64,000 bases of DNA from Edwardsiella anguillarum ET080813 (GCF_000264765.2 NZ_CP006665.1:62001-126000), one strand, 5' to 3'. Shown: positions 26,265 to 36,342, counted from the first letter of the stretch. Notes: a model not told the origin generated them from the letters alone. A program made the numbers and translations.

Positions 26265-28702
26265 TAGTAACTATCAAGAAGAAACTTGAGGATTCTATTA
26301 TTCATGATCATATGAGAGCCGCAGGTATTGTTCCTGTCCTAGCATATGATGAAGAGAGCCATATCTTCTTAATGGATGATTTAAGTCTTGGTTTTGGTTT
26401 TCTTTGTGAGCCTTTAAGTGGCGCAGATGAAAAAATCCAAGAGAGGGTGAATGGTTTTTTAAACCAGGAATTCCCATCAAAAACAACCCTCCAGATTATC
26501 CTTTTCCGTTCCCCAGATATTAATCAAGAGATGTATCGGATGCTGGGGTTACGTGATGGTTTTCGTCATGAATTGCTGACATCTGTTATAAACGAACGAG
26601 TTGATTTTTTACAGCAGCATACAGCAGATAGGCTTATAGCAAGAACCAATAAAGGTGTTTATGACAATGGTATCATTCAAGATTTAAAATTGTTCATTAC
26701 GTGCAAAATTCCCATTAGTGGGAATACGCCAACAGAAAATGAGTTGAGAGATGTATCTCAACTACATACGAAAGTTCTGTCTTCACTACAAACTGTGGAA
26801 CTCGCACCTAGAGTTATGACTGCCGGACATTATATCCGCATCATGAATACAATCCTTAACTGGGGGCCTGATGCTGCATGGCGGAGTGATTCTGTTTGTT
26901 GGGAAACGGATAGGCCGATTTGTGAGCAGTTGCTTGACTATGGAACGGATTTAGAGGTTAGCAAGAAAGGGATTCGCCTGGGCGATTATCATGTAAAGGT
27001 GTTGTCAGCAAAGAAAATGCCGCAGTCATGCTATTTTGGTGATGCTTTGAGTTATGTTGGCGATCTTAGCGGCAGTAACAGCAACATCAAAGAAAACTAC
27101 ATGGTAGTGACTAATATATTTTTCCCTGATGTTGAAAAGACACGGAGTAGCTTAGAGCGTAAGCGACAATTCATTGTAAATCAGGCCTATGGTCCTATGC
27201 TCAAGTTTATTCCTGTTTTAGCAGATAAAAAAGATAGCTTTGATACTCTCTATGACTCGATGAAGGATGGCGCAAAGCCAATAAAAATATCTTATTCAGT
27301 GGTTATTTTTGCACCTACAAAAGATCGCGTTGAGGCCGCTGCAATGGCCGCTAGGAGTATTTGGCGCGAGTCTAGATTCGTGCTGATGGAAGATAAGTTC
27401 ATAGCTCTCCCTATGTTTATTAATTGCCTTCCATTCTGTACCGACCGGGATGCTATTCGAGATCTGTTTCGATATAAAACAATGAGCACTGAACAAGCGG
27501 CAGTTCTGTTACCTATTTTTGGTGAATGGAAGGGAAGTGGGACGTTCCATGCCGCACTGATTTCTCGTAACGGTCAGCTCATGAGCCTCTCCTTGCATGA
27601 TAGTAACACCAATAAAAATTTGGTGATTGCTGCTGAATCAGGGTCTGGTAAGTCATTTTTAACTAATGAGTTGATATTTTCATACTTATCAGAGGGTGCT
27701 CAAGTATGGGTTATTGATGCAGGTAAATCGTATCAAAAACTAGCAGAAATGTTAAAGGGTGACTTTGTTCATTTTGAAGAAGGGACTCATGTATGTATTA
27801 ACCCATTTGAGCTTATACAGAATTATGAAGATGAAGAGGATGCCATTGTGAGCCTTGTTTGTGCAATGGCATCAGCCAAAGGTCTATTAGGTGAGTGGCA
27901 GATCTCTGCATTAAAACAAGTGCTAGCCAATATCTGGGAAGAAAAAGGCACGGAAATGAAGGTGGATGATATCGCTGAACGCTGCCTAGAGGAGGACAAT
28001 GATCAGCGTCTGAAAGATGTCGGTCAACAGCTTTATGCATTTACATCGCAAGGTAGCTATGGGAAATATTTTTCGCATAAAAATAACGTTAGTTTTCAAA
28101 ATCAATTCACAGTATTAGAGCTTGATGAGCTTCAAGGTCGTAAACATTTGCGTCAAGTTGTATTACTCCAGTTGATTTACCAGATTCAACAAGAGGTTTT
28201 CCTCGGAGAGCGTAACCGGAAAAAAGTTGTCATTGTCGATGAGGCATGGGATCTCTTAAAAGAAGGGGAGGTTTCTGTATTTATGGAACATGCATACCGT
28301 AAGTTCCGTAAATATGGTGGTTCTGTTGTTATCGCAACACAGTCAATCAATGACCTTTATGAGAATGCTGTTGGCCGAGCAATTGCAGAAAACTCTGCTA
28401 GCATGTATTTACTTGGTCAGACAGAGGAGACCATTGAGTCAGTAAAACGTAGTGGTCGATTAACTCTTTCTGATGGTGGCTTCCACTCTCTTAAAACGGT
28501 CCATACTATTCAAGGTGTTTACTCAGAGATATTCATTAAATCGAAATCCGGTATGGGTATTGGCCGACTCATAGTTGGTGATTTCCAAAAGTTACTTTAT
28601 TCAACAGATCCTGTAGATGTGAATGCTATCGATCAGTATGTGAAAGATGGGTTTAGCATCCCGGATGCAATTAAAGCTGTAATGCGCGATCGTCGGCAAT
28701 AA
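26261..28702 (+). CDS. traC: Type IV secretion ATPase TraC (VirB4-like)
   Basis: 813-residue TraC/VirB4 ATPase powering pilus assembly. The F-type N-terminal domain spans residues 1-about 430. Walker A is AAESGSGKSF (about 454-463), Walker B is KKVVIVDEAWDLL (about 655), and the ATQS motif follows (VVIATQSIND). Size and order are normal. Confidence 0.94.
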   Translation: MIVTIKKKLEDSIIHDHMRAAGIVPVLAYDEESHIFLMDDLSLGFGFLCEPLSGADEKIQERVNGFLNQEFPSKTTLQIILFRSPDINQEMYRMLGLRDGFRHELLTSVINERVDFLQQHTADRLIARTNKGVYDNGIIQDLKLFITCKIPISGNTPTENELRDVSQLHTKVLSSLQTVELAPRVMTAGHYIRIMNTILNWGPDAAWRSDSVCWETDRPICEQLLDYGTDLEVSKKGIRLGDYHVKVLSAKKMPQSCYFGDALSYVGDLSGSNSNIKENYMVVTNIFFPDVEKTRSSLERKRQFIVNQAYGPMLKFIPVLADKKDSFDTLYDSMKDGAKPIKISYSVVIFAPTKDRVEAAAMAARSIWRESRFVLMEDKFIALPMFINCLPFCTDRDAIRDLFRYKTMSTEQAAVLLPIFGEWKGSGTFHAALISRNGQLMSLSLHDSNTNKNLVIAAESGSGKSFLTNELIFSYLSEGAQVWVIDAGKSYQKLAEMLKGDFVHFEEGTHVCINPFELIQNYEDEEDAIVSLVCAMASAKGLLGEWQISALKQVLANIWEEKGTEMKVDDIAERCLEEDNDQRLKDVGQQLYAFTSQGSYGKYFSHKNNVSFQNQFTVLELDELQGRKHLRQVVLLQLIYQIQQEVFLGERNRKKVVIVDEAWDLLKEGEVSVFMEHAYRKFRKYGGSVVIATQSINDLYENAVGRAIAENSASMYLLGQTEETIESVKRSGRLTLSDGGFHSLKTVHTIQGVYSEIFIKSKSGMGIGRLIVGDFQKLLYSTDPVDVNAIDQYVKDGFSIPDAIKAVMRDRRQ

Positions 28703-28720
28703 AACATAGGAGGAGTTATC

Positions 28721-29038
28721 ATGGATATTAAAACCATCTTAATCGCATCTGTTTTAGGCTCTGCTGGTGGATTACTTGGCAGTAATTATATTATGGATAA
28801 GCAAATTACTGCTATAAATGATCGTTTAAATCAAAGCCCTCCAATTGTAATTGTGGATTTTGCTAAGTTAGCATCATCGTATCCTGCGGGAGCTTCTCAG
28901 GAGGAAGTGGAGCAGCTAATGGTTAAAACCAATAATGCGATAGTGAAGTTGAAAGATGCAGGGTATTTGGTTCTTGACTCTAGCAGCGTCGTTGGAGCAC
29001 CAAGAGATGTGTATCTTCCTGATGAGGCATTGAAGTAA
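28721..29038 (+). CDS. TrbI-like (F-type) transfer protein
   Basis: 105-residue protein with an N-terminal membrane helix (ILIASVLGSAGGLLGSNYIM) and the segment PPIVIVDFAKLAS, which resembles F-type TrbI between traC and traW in F-like operons. AGGAGGAG precedes the ATG. Overlaps trhF by one base (TAATG). Confidence 0.65.
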   Translation: MDIKTILIASVLGSAGGLLGSNYIMDKQITAINDRLNQSPPIVIVDFAKLASSYPAGASQEEVEQLMVKTNNAIVKLKDAGYLVLDSSSVVGAPRDVYLPDEALK

Positions 29039-29568
29039 TGAGTCGATGGCTAGAAAGATTTTTTGTGAAAAAGGAGCCATGGGTATATTTTTCCCTAAAG
29101 GCTGGGATAGTGATTGTCGCTATTCTTCTAGCTGGATCTATGTTTGCTAATCGTTATCGTATTGGGATTGACCCGCAGAAGGAAAAATGTCTGCCTGGGT
29201 ATACTTTTTTTCTGGTAGATCTTCAAGATAAAGAAATGGAAAGAGGGGCTGTGTATGCCTTCCATGCGAAAAACATGGAGCCATTCTATAAAGATGGTAC
29301 TCGCATGATCAAGATACTATCCGGTATGCCAGGAGATATAGTTGAAATCAACGATGACTGGCTAATCAAAGTAAATGGGGATGTTGTCGGTGAGGGACTA
29401 CAGCTTGCAAAGCGCTTACAAAGGCAGGAAAGCAGCTTTTATGGTAAAGCCAAGCTAAGTGATGGCTCTTACTGGTTTATGGGCAAGAGTCCGTTCAGCT
29501 TCGATTCGCGCTATTGGGGAACTGTAAAAAATGATCAAATTATTGGCCGAGCATATCCATTATTCTAA
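29038..29568 (+). CDS. trhF: S26 signal peptidase-like transfer protein TrhF
   Basis: 176-residue TraF/TrhF-like member of the S26 signal peptidase group, probably maturing pilin. One N-terminal membrane helix (AGIVIVAILLAGSMFA). The usual nucleophile position reads KEKCLPGYTFFLVD, with Cys51 rather than Ser. The general-base lysine is in RMIKILSGMPGDIVEI (Lys92), and the C-terminal box is FDSRYWGTVKNDQIIGRA. Overlaps traW by 38 bp. Confidence 0.85.
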   Translation: MSRWLERFFVKKEPWVYFSLKAGIVIVAILLAGSMFANRYRIGIDPQKEKCLPGYTFFLVDLQDKEMERGAVYAFHAKNMEPFYKDGTRMIKILSGMPGDIVEINDDWLIKVNGDVVGEGLQLAKRLQRQESSFYGKAKLSDGSYWFMGKSPFSFDSRYWGTVKNDQIIGRAYPLF

Positions 29569-30799
29569 GTTGATTCTAACGGCAGTAGTGTTTTCATTTT
29601 CTTGTGGTGTTACTGCACAGGACTCCTTACTGTCAGTCCAAGATAAATCTCTAATAGAGCAGGGAAAACTACTGACCCAGAAAGCGCAAGAGATGGATAT
29701 GTCATCCATGCTAATGAACAAGCATATGGATTCAGCTCAGATCGAAGCAAAAAAATTCCTTAAAGAGCTTCAATCAAGCAATCCAACAATGCAAGAGATG
29801 CGGAGAAAACAAGCTGAAAAAGGAATTTATACTGATCATAAGACATTGGTTTTTACGTCTAACTCATTAGGAGAGCAGGGGGTAAATGACATTCTCACAT
29901 CTGTATCTGGGCACCCAGATGCGGTAGTGGTTTTTCGTGGCATCCCTGAGGGGATGACTCTAGGACAAGGAATTCAGGCAATTCAAGCTTTGGCTGCAAA
30001 GAAAAATCCAGTACCAAATATCATTATCAATCCAATGTTGTTCAGAATGTACAATGTCACTGTAGTACCGACGATTGTTATGCTGGAGGATGAGCCCTTA
30101 CCAGGGGAGACTCCCATAGCAGTTGCACAAGTATCTGGCCTATCAGATCCCACATGGCTTGCACGAGAAGTGAAATCAGGGGAGTCTGGTGATCTAGGAG
30201 TAAAAGGGCCTACAGAGAGTATTAGTGAGCCAGATCTTATTGATGTGGCAAAGCAACGCTTAGCTAAGATTGATTGGAATGAGAAGAAGAAGGAAGCTGT
30301 AGCAAGGTTTTGGACTAAGCAGAAGTTTAGTGAATTACCTACAGCTACACGGGCTAGGGTAAGAGAAATTGATCCTAGTGTTGTTGTGACTAAAGATATC
30401 ACTACGCAAGATGGTACGGTTTTAGCCCATGCTGGTACAGTGGTTAACCCTTTATGTAATTCTTCTATATGCAAGCCGGGGACAAGACCATTTACTCAAG
30501 CTGTAATTGTTTTCGATCCATTAAACAAAAATCAACTTGAGTTATTGTCAAAGAAACTTCCTGAAATAAGACGTGAGCCAGGTGTCCAGAGATTAACATA
30601 TATTGCCACTATCCTTGATAGGGATAGTGGTTGGGACTCTTACAAGAAAATCTCAGACCATTTTGATGCTCCGATTTATCTTCTTACACCTGACTTAATC
30701 TCTAGGTTTGAGTTGGAGTATACCCCTAGTGTGATCACAGCCAAGGGGGGGAAGTTTATAGTGCGCGAACTATTTGAGGTTGGGGAGGGAGGGGAATGA
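29531..30799 (+). CDS. traW: TrbC-TraW fusion protein
   Basis: 422-residue periplasmic protein. After a signal segment (LILTAVVFSFSCGVTAQ) comes a TrbC-like domain (TLVFTSNSLGEQGVNDIL...NPMLFRMYNVTVVPTIVM, about 98-185), then a TraW-like domain (PSVVVTKDITTQDGTVLAHAGTVVNPL, about 285-312). The C-terminus repeats a thioredoxin-like TrbC/TraW fold (FDAPIYLLTPDLISRFELEYTPSVI). In F these are two genes; SXT/IncA/C elements carry the fusion. Confidence 0.88.
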   Translation: MIKLLAEHIHYSKLILTAVVFSFSCGVTAQDSLLSVQDKSLIEQGKLLTQKAQEMDMSSMLMNKHMDSAQIEAKKFLKELQSSNPTMQEMRRKQAEKGIYTDHKTLVFTSNSLGEQGVNDILTSVSGHPDAVVVFRGIPEGMTLGQGIQAIQALAAKKNPVPNIIINPMLFRMYNVTVVPTIVMLEDEPLPGETPIAVAQVSGLSDPTWLAREVKSGESGDLGVKGPTESISEPDLIDVAKQRLAKIDWNEKKKEAVARFWTKQKFSELPTATRARVREIDPSVVVTKDITTQDGTVLAHAGTVVNPLCNSSICKPGTRPFTQAVIVFDPLNKNQLELLSKKLPEIRREPGVQRLTYIATILDRDSGWDSYKKISDHFDAPIYLLTPDLISRFELEYTPSVITAKGGKFIVRELFEVGEGGE

Positions 30800-31461
30800 A
30801 ATTTGAGCCATCCTTACAACTAATAAAGGATATTGTATCTGGTGATTTTGTTGCTGCTGAGGCTCTTGCTCGATGGCATGTCCATGGCGGGATTGTTTCG
30901 CCATCCAGTATGATAGTGAAACCTAATTGGGCTGAGGTTGACTTTAGGATGGCTTTATTTATAAGGGATAATATTCATGTATGCATGAAACACGGTGCGC
31001 TTTTTATCAACGTATCTGAGCAAACACTGAGCTCAGATATACTGTTTAACTCTTGGGTGAAAATCATAGAGTCTCTCTTAAAGCAAACTAGTCATATCGT
31101 TGTGGAAATTACGGAAGAGGTTACTGATGCGTCTCTATCCGCCCGATGGAGAGAACTAGCGGCGATTGGGGTTAAGTTAGCATTAGATGATTATGGGAAA
31201 ATAAACTCATCTTTTGAGAGACTATGTAACTATGGATGGCACTACTGTAAGTTTGATGCAAGACAACTTGACTCTCTTATTGACAACCACGCTATTCATC
31301 ACTGTATCAAAAATAAAGTAGCCATTATTGTTGAGTGCGTTGAGTCGTCAGCTTTAATGAACCGTGCCAAGTTACTTGGTCTTTGCTGGCAGCAGGGTTT
31401 TTATCATGCTGAGCCTGAGACCATCAGCGGTCAGTCAAATAAATTAAAGGCTCAAGTATGA
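30796..31461 (+). CDS. EAL-domain cyclic-di-GMP phosphodiesterase-like protein in the tra operon
   Basis: 221-residue stand-alone EAL domain. Conserved positions are visible: AEALARW (E22), INVS (N72), VVEITEE (E104), ALDDYG (D131, D132), CKFD (K152), IVECVES (E180, E183) and QGFYHAEP (Q200). Loop 6 is altered (DDYGKINSS instead of DDFGTGYSS). Metal-binding residues appear intact, so activity is plausible but uncertain. It overlaps both traW and traU by 4 bp, so it is a true operon member and could lower cyclic-di-GMP during mating or act as a structural EAL protein. Confidence 0.82.
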   Translation: MKFEPSLQLIKDIVSGDFVAAEALARWHVHGGIVSPSSMIVKPNWAEVDFRMALFIRDNIHVCMKHGALFINVSEQTLSSDILFNSWVKIIESLLKQTSHIVVEITEEVTDASLSARWRELAAIGVKLALDDYGKINSSFERLCNYGWHYCKFDARQLDSLIDNHAIHHCIKNKVAIIVECVESSALMNRAKLLGLCWQQGFYHAEPETISGQSNKLKAQV

Positions 31462-32465
31462 TTAAGCATATTGTTCGATATATTGGTTTTTTGGCGCTGG
31501 CATGGAGCGGTGCTTCGATAGCAGAGCCTGGATGCCAAAACGCAAATGTAATTAGTGGAAAATTAATTACAGATATATGTTGGAGTTGCATTTTCCCAAT
31601 AAAAATAGCTGGTGTTCCAATCAGTGGTCCCGGTGGTAACTATCCTGATGATGCGGCAAAAAACCCACTTTGCTTGTGCAATGATAATCTTGGCGTTCCG
31701 CGACCAGGTGTGACTACATCGATGTGGGAGCCCGCTAGGCTAATCGAGTTCCAGAGAGTTCCAGGATGCTCATCTGTGTTAAATGGCATGAGGTTTCCTT
31801 TCGATCGAACAAATCAAGGACATCATGGAGAGGGGGATATGGATGGAGGTGATGGATCATTTATGCACTATCACTACTATGCATTTCCATTGCTATCCAT
31901 GTTAGATCTTTTTGTGAAACAAGCATGTAATCCTGATGGGTATATGGATTTGGATATTATGTATTTATCTGAGCTTGATCCGACATGGAATAATGATGAG
32001 CTTGCCTTTTTCACAAATCCTGAGGCGGCGTTAGTTGCGAATCCTGTAGCTGCGATGGCATGTACCGCAGATGCTATCTCATCTACAGCCGGAAAACCTT
32101 TGAAAGAGCTTTTCTGGTGCGCTGGGTCATGGGGGGCTCTGTATCCTCTTAGCGGCAATCAGAATGGAGGGAAAGGAGTATTGAGAGATAGTTCCCTTTT
32201 AAGCACTCGGGTTTTAGCCGCTCTCCATCGTAGAGGATTAGCATGGAAAACGATGGGGTCAGATGCAATGTGTAGAGGTGTCATTAGCCCCACACTGCCT
32301 AAAACTCAATATAAGTTTACCTTGCTGTATCCAGTTCCTGAGACAGATTCATCCCATGTTGTTGGTGAGTCTGCATTAACATGGGGATTAGCAAAAACGA
32401 TACCTGCTATTGGGCAAGATCCAATTTATACGATTTGGCGATGGAACGACTGCTGCAACCGATAA
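31458..32465 (+). CDS. traU: Conjugal transfer protein TraU
   Basis: 335-residue periplasmic TraU family protein needed for DNA transfer. Signal peptide YIGFLALAWSGASIA, then the family hallmarks NVISGKLITDICWSCIFPI and CLCNDNLGVPRPGVTTSMWEP, with many cysteines for disulphides. The stop is 12 bp before traN. Confidence 0.93.
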   Translation: MIKHIVRYIGFLALAWSGASIAEPGCQNANVISGKLITDICWSCIFPIKIAGVPISGPGGNYPDDAAKNPLCLCNDNLGVPRPGVTTSMWEPARLIEFQRVPGCSSVLNGMRFPFDRTNQGHHGEGDMDGGDGSFMHYHYYAFPLLSMLDLFVKQACNPDGYMDLDIMYLSELDPTWNNDELAFFTNPEAALVANPVAAMACTADAISSTAGKPLKELFWCAGSWGALYPLSGNQNGGKGVLRDSSLLSTRVLAALHRRGLAWKTMGSDAMCRGVISPTLPKTQYKFTLLYPVPETDSSHVVGESALTWGLAKTIPAIGQDPIYTIWRWNDCCNR

Positions 32466-32477
32466 TGGAGATGCATT

Positions 32478-35276
32478 ATGAATGTTCAATGTATAGCTTA
32501 TAAAGCAATGGCGACCATTCTGGCTGTTACCACATCGTTTCTGCCTGTTCATGGATACGCAAATAGCGATATTTCTCAAGTTGGTCGGGATGCTCAAAAC
32601 TTGGGGAATAGTATGGCTGAATCATTTAGGTCATCATCAGGTAGTGTTCAGAATGGACAAATAACACTTCCTACAATAAAAGATGGAAAGTTTGATATGG
32701 GAGGGCAGGAAAGTTTTAACGTGAACGAGCTCTTCCCTGGGACGAGTTCTGCTAATAATAATGCTGGCGGGTTTTTCCCTGATGGAAAAAAACCGAGTGT
32801 TGAATCACTCAAGGGATTATATGACTCTAGTCCTAATATGGACTCACAAGGTAACGATGCACAAGGGAGTTTATGGAGCGATGCTAATAGTGGAAGCCCT
32901 TCCATTGCTGGTGCTGCTTATAAAGTGCTACTTGATGCAGCTAATCGCTCAAGACCTGATTTTTCAAATGATCCAATCCTTAACACAAGTAAGGATATTT
33001 ATGGAAATATGGATCTGATTGCTGGAGGGTTTGGTGATTGTTCCTCTGATACAATCATCAAAGATAGCACTCTTAATGCTCACGTTCCCAAGTATGAGCG
33101 TTGCCAACGAGTCATGGATCAGAGTGCTGACTGTGAGGTATTACATGACTATGATGCCTCAGTGGTTAAGCATTATGATGGGCCTTACAACATTAAGTCC
33201 TGTGGGCCAGACTGCACAGAACTATGGATTGGTAGAATTGGAGATAACTATTGGAGTGGTTGGTGCTCAGTTTATGAAGAGTTTACACGTGTCATTGTAA
33301 GTAATCCCGACGCTATTATCTCAGCTACTTTAGAATACGCGAAATGGGACGATTATATGCAGGTCTGGGTAGGTAAGTCTGGATCTGAAACGAAGGTATG
33401 GCAAGGCCCTAATAATAATTTTCCACCAGAAACTGGAGGGTCTTGTGAGTTAAACACTAGCTGGGAACGAAACCCAAATGTAGATGTCACTCGATACTTT
33501 AAAGAGGTTAGTCCTGGAGATGTTGTAACTTTTAAAATCCGTGTCTCTGTCGCAGGGGAAGGGGAGGGATTTGGACGAATAAAAATTAGGTTTGATCCAT
33601 CTAAGACCGTGACTAAAGATACATGGACTCCTCAGTCGTGCTTAAACTCTGCAAAAGGAGTTGTAGATGGTTTTGCTAAAGGAACAATTGAATGTATTGA
33701 TATGCCTAATGTTAGTTCCGATAAGTGTACTGAGATAAACGGTATTCGTATTTGTGAGAATCATTTGGCAGAATCACCTTTGCCTGACATTAGCCGCTTT
33801 TGCAAGAAAGTACATGTAAAAGCTGACTGGGATTATTATCAAGGGCAAATGGATTGTTGGGTTGACCCTCAAGGAGAGAAACACTGTCCTATAAATAATG
33901 GTGGTAATTTAAACTCATGTAAGAAATATGAGGATAATCCAAAATGTGGATTTATAAGCTCAGAATGTATTGACGGAGCAAAAGGGCAGTCTGGGACTTG
34001 CTATGTTTTTAAAGATACTTACGATTGTGGATCGGATGTAAAGGTCCCGAATGTAGAGAAGGAGACCGAATATAACTGTGGTGGTCCCATTCGGTGCATG
34101 GGAGATGATTGCCTTGATTTGAGTAAAACTCAGAGCACTGATTTTGCTAAGGCCGCAGCTTTGTTAAATGCTGCGCAGTTCATGACTCAGGATATGGTAT
34201 GTACCGGCCAGGATGGTAATAGCAAGCCAACTGGAGATGAGAACGTTGTCTGCTCTGCATTTGGAGGAAAGAGTGGTGAGTGTAAAATTGCAGTCGGTGG
34301 CGTTTCTGATTGTTGTGAAAAACCGAGCAATATATCACTGGCAGATTATCTAAACTTGATTATGGCCGTTCCTAAATTGGATGGTTCGATCATGAGCTTA
34401 TCCACTGGTAATCCTATTAAAGGGGCTTATCAAGTAATTCGCGATCCGGTTATGCAGGGTTGGACTGAGGTGACAAAACCATTCACTAGTTATGTTGAGA
34501 ATTTATCTGGCAGTGTTGATGCTATTACTAAACCAATGACAGAGTTTGTCGATCAATTCATTGATCAAATAAAGGGGAAAATAAAAGATGTTATGGTCGA
34601 TATACTAAAATCGACTGGGCAAGATGCGGCAATGACAAATACAGCAGCCACAGCGGCATCTAAACAAGCTGCCGAGCAGTTAATGCAAACAGCAACGACG
34701 TGGCTTAGCACTGCTATGACTATCTATACGGTCTATGTAGTCAGTATGGTAATGATTCAAATGATTTGGAAGTGTGAAGAAGATGAGTTTACAATGAACG
34801 CTCAGAGAGCATTAGATAATTGTACTTATGTTGGTTCTTACTGTAAGACTAAAATATTAGGCCAGTGTATTGAGGAGCGTGAGGCATACTGTTGCTTTAA
34901 TTCCCCGCTCTCTCGTATTATTCAAGAGCAGGTTAGGCCTCAGCTTGGTATGACATTTGGTTCAGCGAAGAGTCCACAGTGTGATGGTATTCCATTAGAA
35001 GATATCGGGAAAATCAATTGGGACAAGGTTGACCTTACCGAGTGGTTGGGTATTTTACAGCAACATGGTAAATTCCCTAATCCTCAAAATATAAATATCG
35101 AATCAATTACTGGTTCGGGGAATGACTTTAACATTGATGGAACTAGAAAGAACTCACAAGAGAGAGCTATTGAGCGATTAGATGGCCTTGATGTAGATGG
35201 GATTAGGAAAAAGGTAACAGATAATATGGATATTAATACTGGGGCTAAGAATAGTTTGGGTAAGATGACTAAATAG
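32478..35276 (+). CDS. traN: Mating-pair stabilisation protein TraN
   Basis: 932-residue cysteine-rich outer-membrane adhesin. Signal peptide MATILAVTTSFLPVHGYA; the N-terminal third is Ser/Asn-rich. Cysteine-dense middle regions (RCQRVMDQSADCEV; CGGPIRCMGDDC; DCCEKPSN) and a late CYCCFNSPLSRIIQEQ-like segment (AYCCFNSPLSRIIQEQVRPQ) are typical of TraN. Last gene of the main transfer operon. Confidence 0.92.
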   Translation: MNVQCIAYKAMATILAVTTSFLPVHGYANSDISQVGRDAQNLGNSMAESFRSSSGSVQNGQITLPTIKDGKFDMGGQESFNVNELFPGTSSANNNAGGFFPDGKKPSVESLKGLYDSSPNMDSQGNDAQGSLWSDANSGSPSIAGAAYKVLLDAANRSRPDFSNDPILNTSKDIYGNMDLIAGGFGDCSSDTIIKDSTLNAHVPKYERCQRVMDQSADCEVLHDYDASVVKHYDGPYNIKSCGPDCTELWIGRIGDNYWSGWCSVYEEFTRVIVSNPDAIISATLEYAKWDDYMQVWVGKSGSETKVWQGPNNNFPPETGGSCELNTSWERNPNVDVTRYFKEVSPGDVVTFKIRVSVAGEGEGFGRIKIRFDPSKTVTKDTWTPQSCLNSAKGVVDGFAKGTIECIDMPNVSSDKCTEINGIRICENHLAESPLPDISRFCKKVHVKADWDYYQGQMDCWVDPQGEKHCPINNGGNLNSCKKYEDNPKCGFISSECIDGAKGQSGTCYVFKDTYDCGSDVKVPNVEKETEYNCGGPIRCMGDDCLDLSKTQSTDFAKAAALLNAAQFMTQDMVCTGQDGNSKPTGDENVVCSAFGGKSGECKIAVGGVSDCCEKPSNISLADYLNLIMAVPKLDGSIMSLSTGNPIKGAYQVIRDPVMQGWTEVTKPFTSYVENLSGSVDAITKPMTEFVDQFIDQIKGKIKDVMVDILKSTGQDAAMTNTAATAASKQAAEQLMQTATTWLSTAMTIYTVYVVSMVMIQMIWKCEEDEFTMNAQRALDNCTYVGSYCKTKILGQCIEEREAYCCFNSPLSRIIQEQVRPQLGMTFGSAKSPQCDGIPLEDIGKINWDKVDLTEWLGILQQHGKFPNPQNINIESITGSGNDFNIDGTRKNSQERAIERLDGLDVDGIRKKVTDNMDINTGAKNSLGKMTK

Positions 35277-35293
35277 ATAAGGCTATCTAAAAT

Positions 35294-35316
35294 AAAAGGC
35301 CGCAATGCGGCCTTTT
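35294..35316. terminator. Bidirectional terminator after traN
   Basis: AAAAGGCCGC/GCGGCCTTTT stem with a 3-nt loop between converging genes. Confidence 0.9.
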
Positions 35317-35337
35317 ACTATTTGGTGTTGGTGGCTT

Positions 35338-36189
35338 TTATTTTGGGTAAACAAAAAACTCAGGCTTCCCATTTTCTAACATGTAGGGAAATCCAATTTT
35401 CTCCCCATTACCCAAGGTTACGCCTTTCGGCGCTAAGTATAAGATCACCCAGCTAGGTAATTTCTTACTAATATTTGCATAAATCATTTGTTGTGGCATA
35501 TGGGCATTGGTCCCATTGGTTAAATCAATACGGTTGTATTGAGTGGCATCCTCCGACGTGAAAGCCCATATTTCTTTTGGAGAGCTGCTGATCAAGGAGG
35601 GTGCTACTCCTTTGTGTGGATCGATAACTTGTACGTCTATCGAGCACAACTCAGAAAGGGCTTTACCTTTGTCAGTGAAATCAGGGCATCCCCAATCTTT
35701 CTTTGCGATGAAGTAGGTTAGTCGCCCGTCTTTACCGTATACATCAAAATCTGCGTTGAGATTGTTTAGTGTTTCAGCAATGGACGTTTTCACATGTGAA
35801 ACTAATTTGTCTCGGGCTACTGAGGGTGAGCTGGCTTCGTTGGCTGGCATCCATGCGATAAGGCTATTGCGAGCACCCTGTTGCTTCGGGCCAAAGGCCC
35901 AGTTTGCTAGATTAACAAGTCCTCCCTGCCAATTAGTCATACCAAGAGTTGGTGAGGCATATCCTGCTAATACATATGCAGCACCGAAAGTTTTTGTGTC
36001 TGTTAGGCGCTCTAAGGTGTCACGAGGAACGCTGGCATCTCTGATGCCAGTAACTAATCCACCAGCCTCTGCAAGGTTGTACGCTCGGCTATGGTCTGCT
36101 TTAGGTGCCGGAGGTGTGTAGGTTGTGGATGCACATCCGGTGATGGTGGCGATCGCGACTGTGAGCGATGCAAATAATACTTTGTTCAT
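35338..36189 (-). CDS. Predicted lipoprotein
   Basis: 283-residue lipoprotein: signal MNKVLFASLTVAIATITGC (lipobox ITGC), then a mostly globular domain. No family recognised. AAAGGAG precedes the ATG. It faces the traN operon. Its coding sequence contains a TTTCACATGTGAAA palindrome at 35788. Entry exclusion or surface function is possible from location, but nothing in the sequence shows it. Confidence 0.6.
   Translation of the reverse strand: MNKVLFASLTVAIATITGCASTTYTPPAPKADHSRAYNLAEAGGLVTGIRDASVPRDTLERLTDTKTFGAAYVLAGYASPTLGMTNWQGGLVNLANWAFGPKQQGARNSLIAWMPANEASSPSVARDKLVSHVKTSIAETLNNLNADFDVYGKDGRLTYFIAKKDWGCPDFTDKGKALSELCSIDVQVIDPHKGVAPSLISSSPKEIWAFTSEDATQYNRIDLTNGTNAHMPQQMIYANISKKLPSWVILYLAPKGVTLGNGEKIGFPYMLENGKPEFFVYPK
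35788..35801. promoter_or_regulatory. Palindromic operator copy inside a coding sequence
   Basis: TTTCACATGTGAAA in the middle of the minus-strand lipoprotein gene, away from any promoter. It fits a ParB-type site better than a simple repressor site. Confidence 0.55.
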
Positions 36190-36253
36190 GTTGCTCTCCT
36201 TTTCGAATGTATTTAGACAATATCACAGAGTTATAAAATGCAACTGTAAACTA

Positions 36254-36279
36254 TAAAAAAAGCCCCTCAAATGAGGGGC
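36254..36279 (-). terminator. Terminator for the minus-strand gene at 36343
   Basis: GCCCCTC/GAGGGGC stem followed, on the minus strand, by seven T. Confidence 0.85.
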
Positions 36280-36342
36280 AAATCCTGGTGAAGCGCTATA
36301 TTGTTAGTTTGACTTTTTATGGAGATTTAACATCAAGCATTG

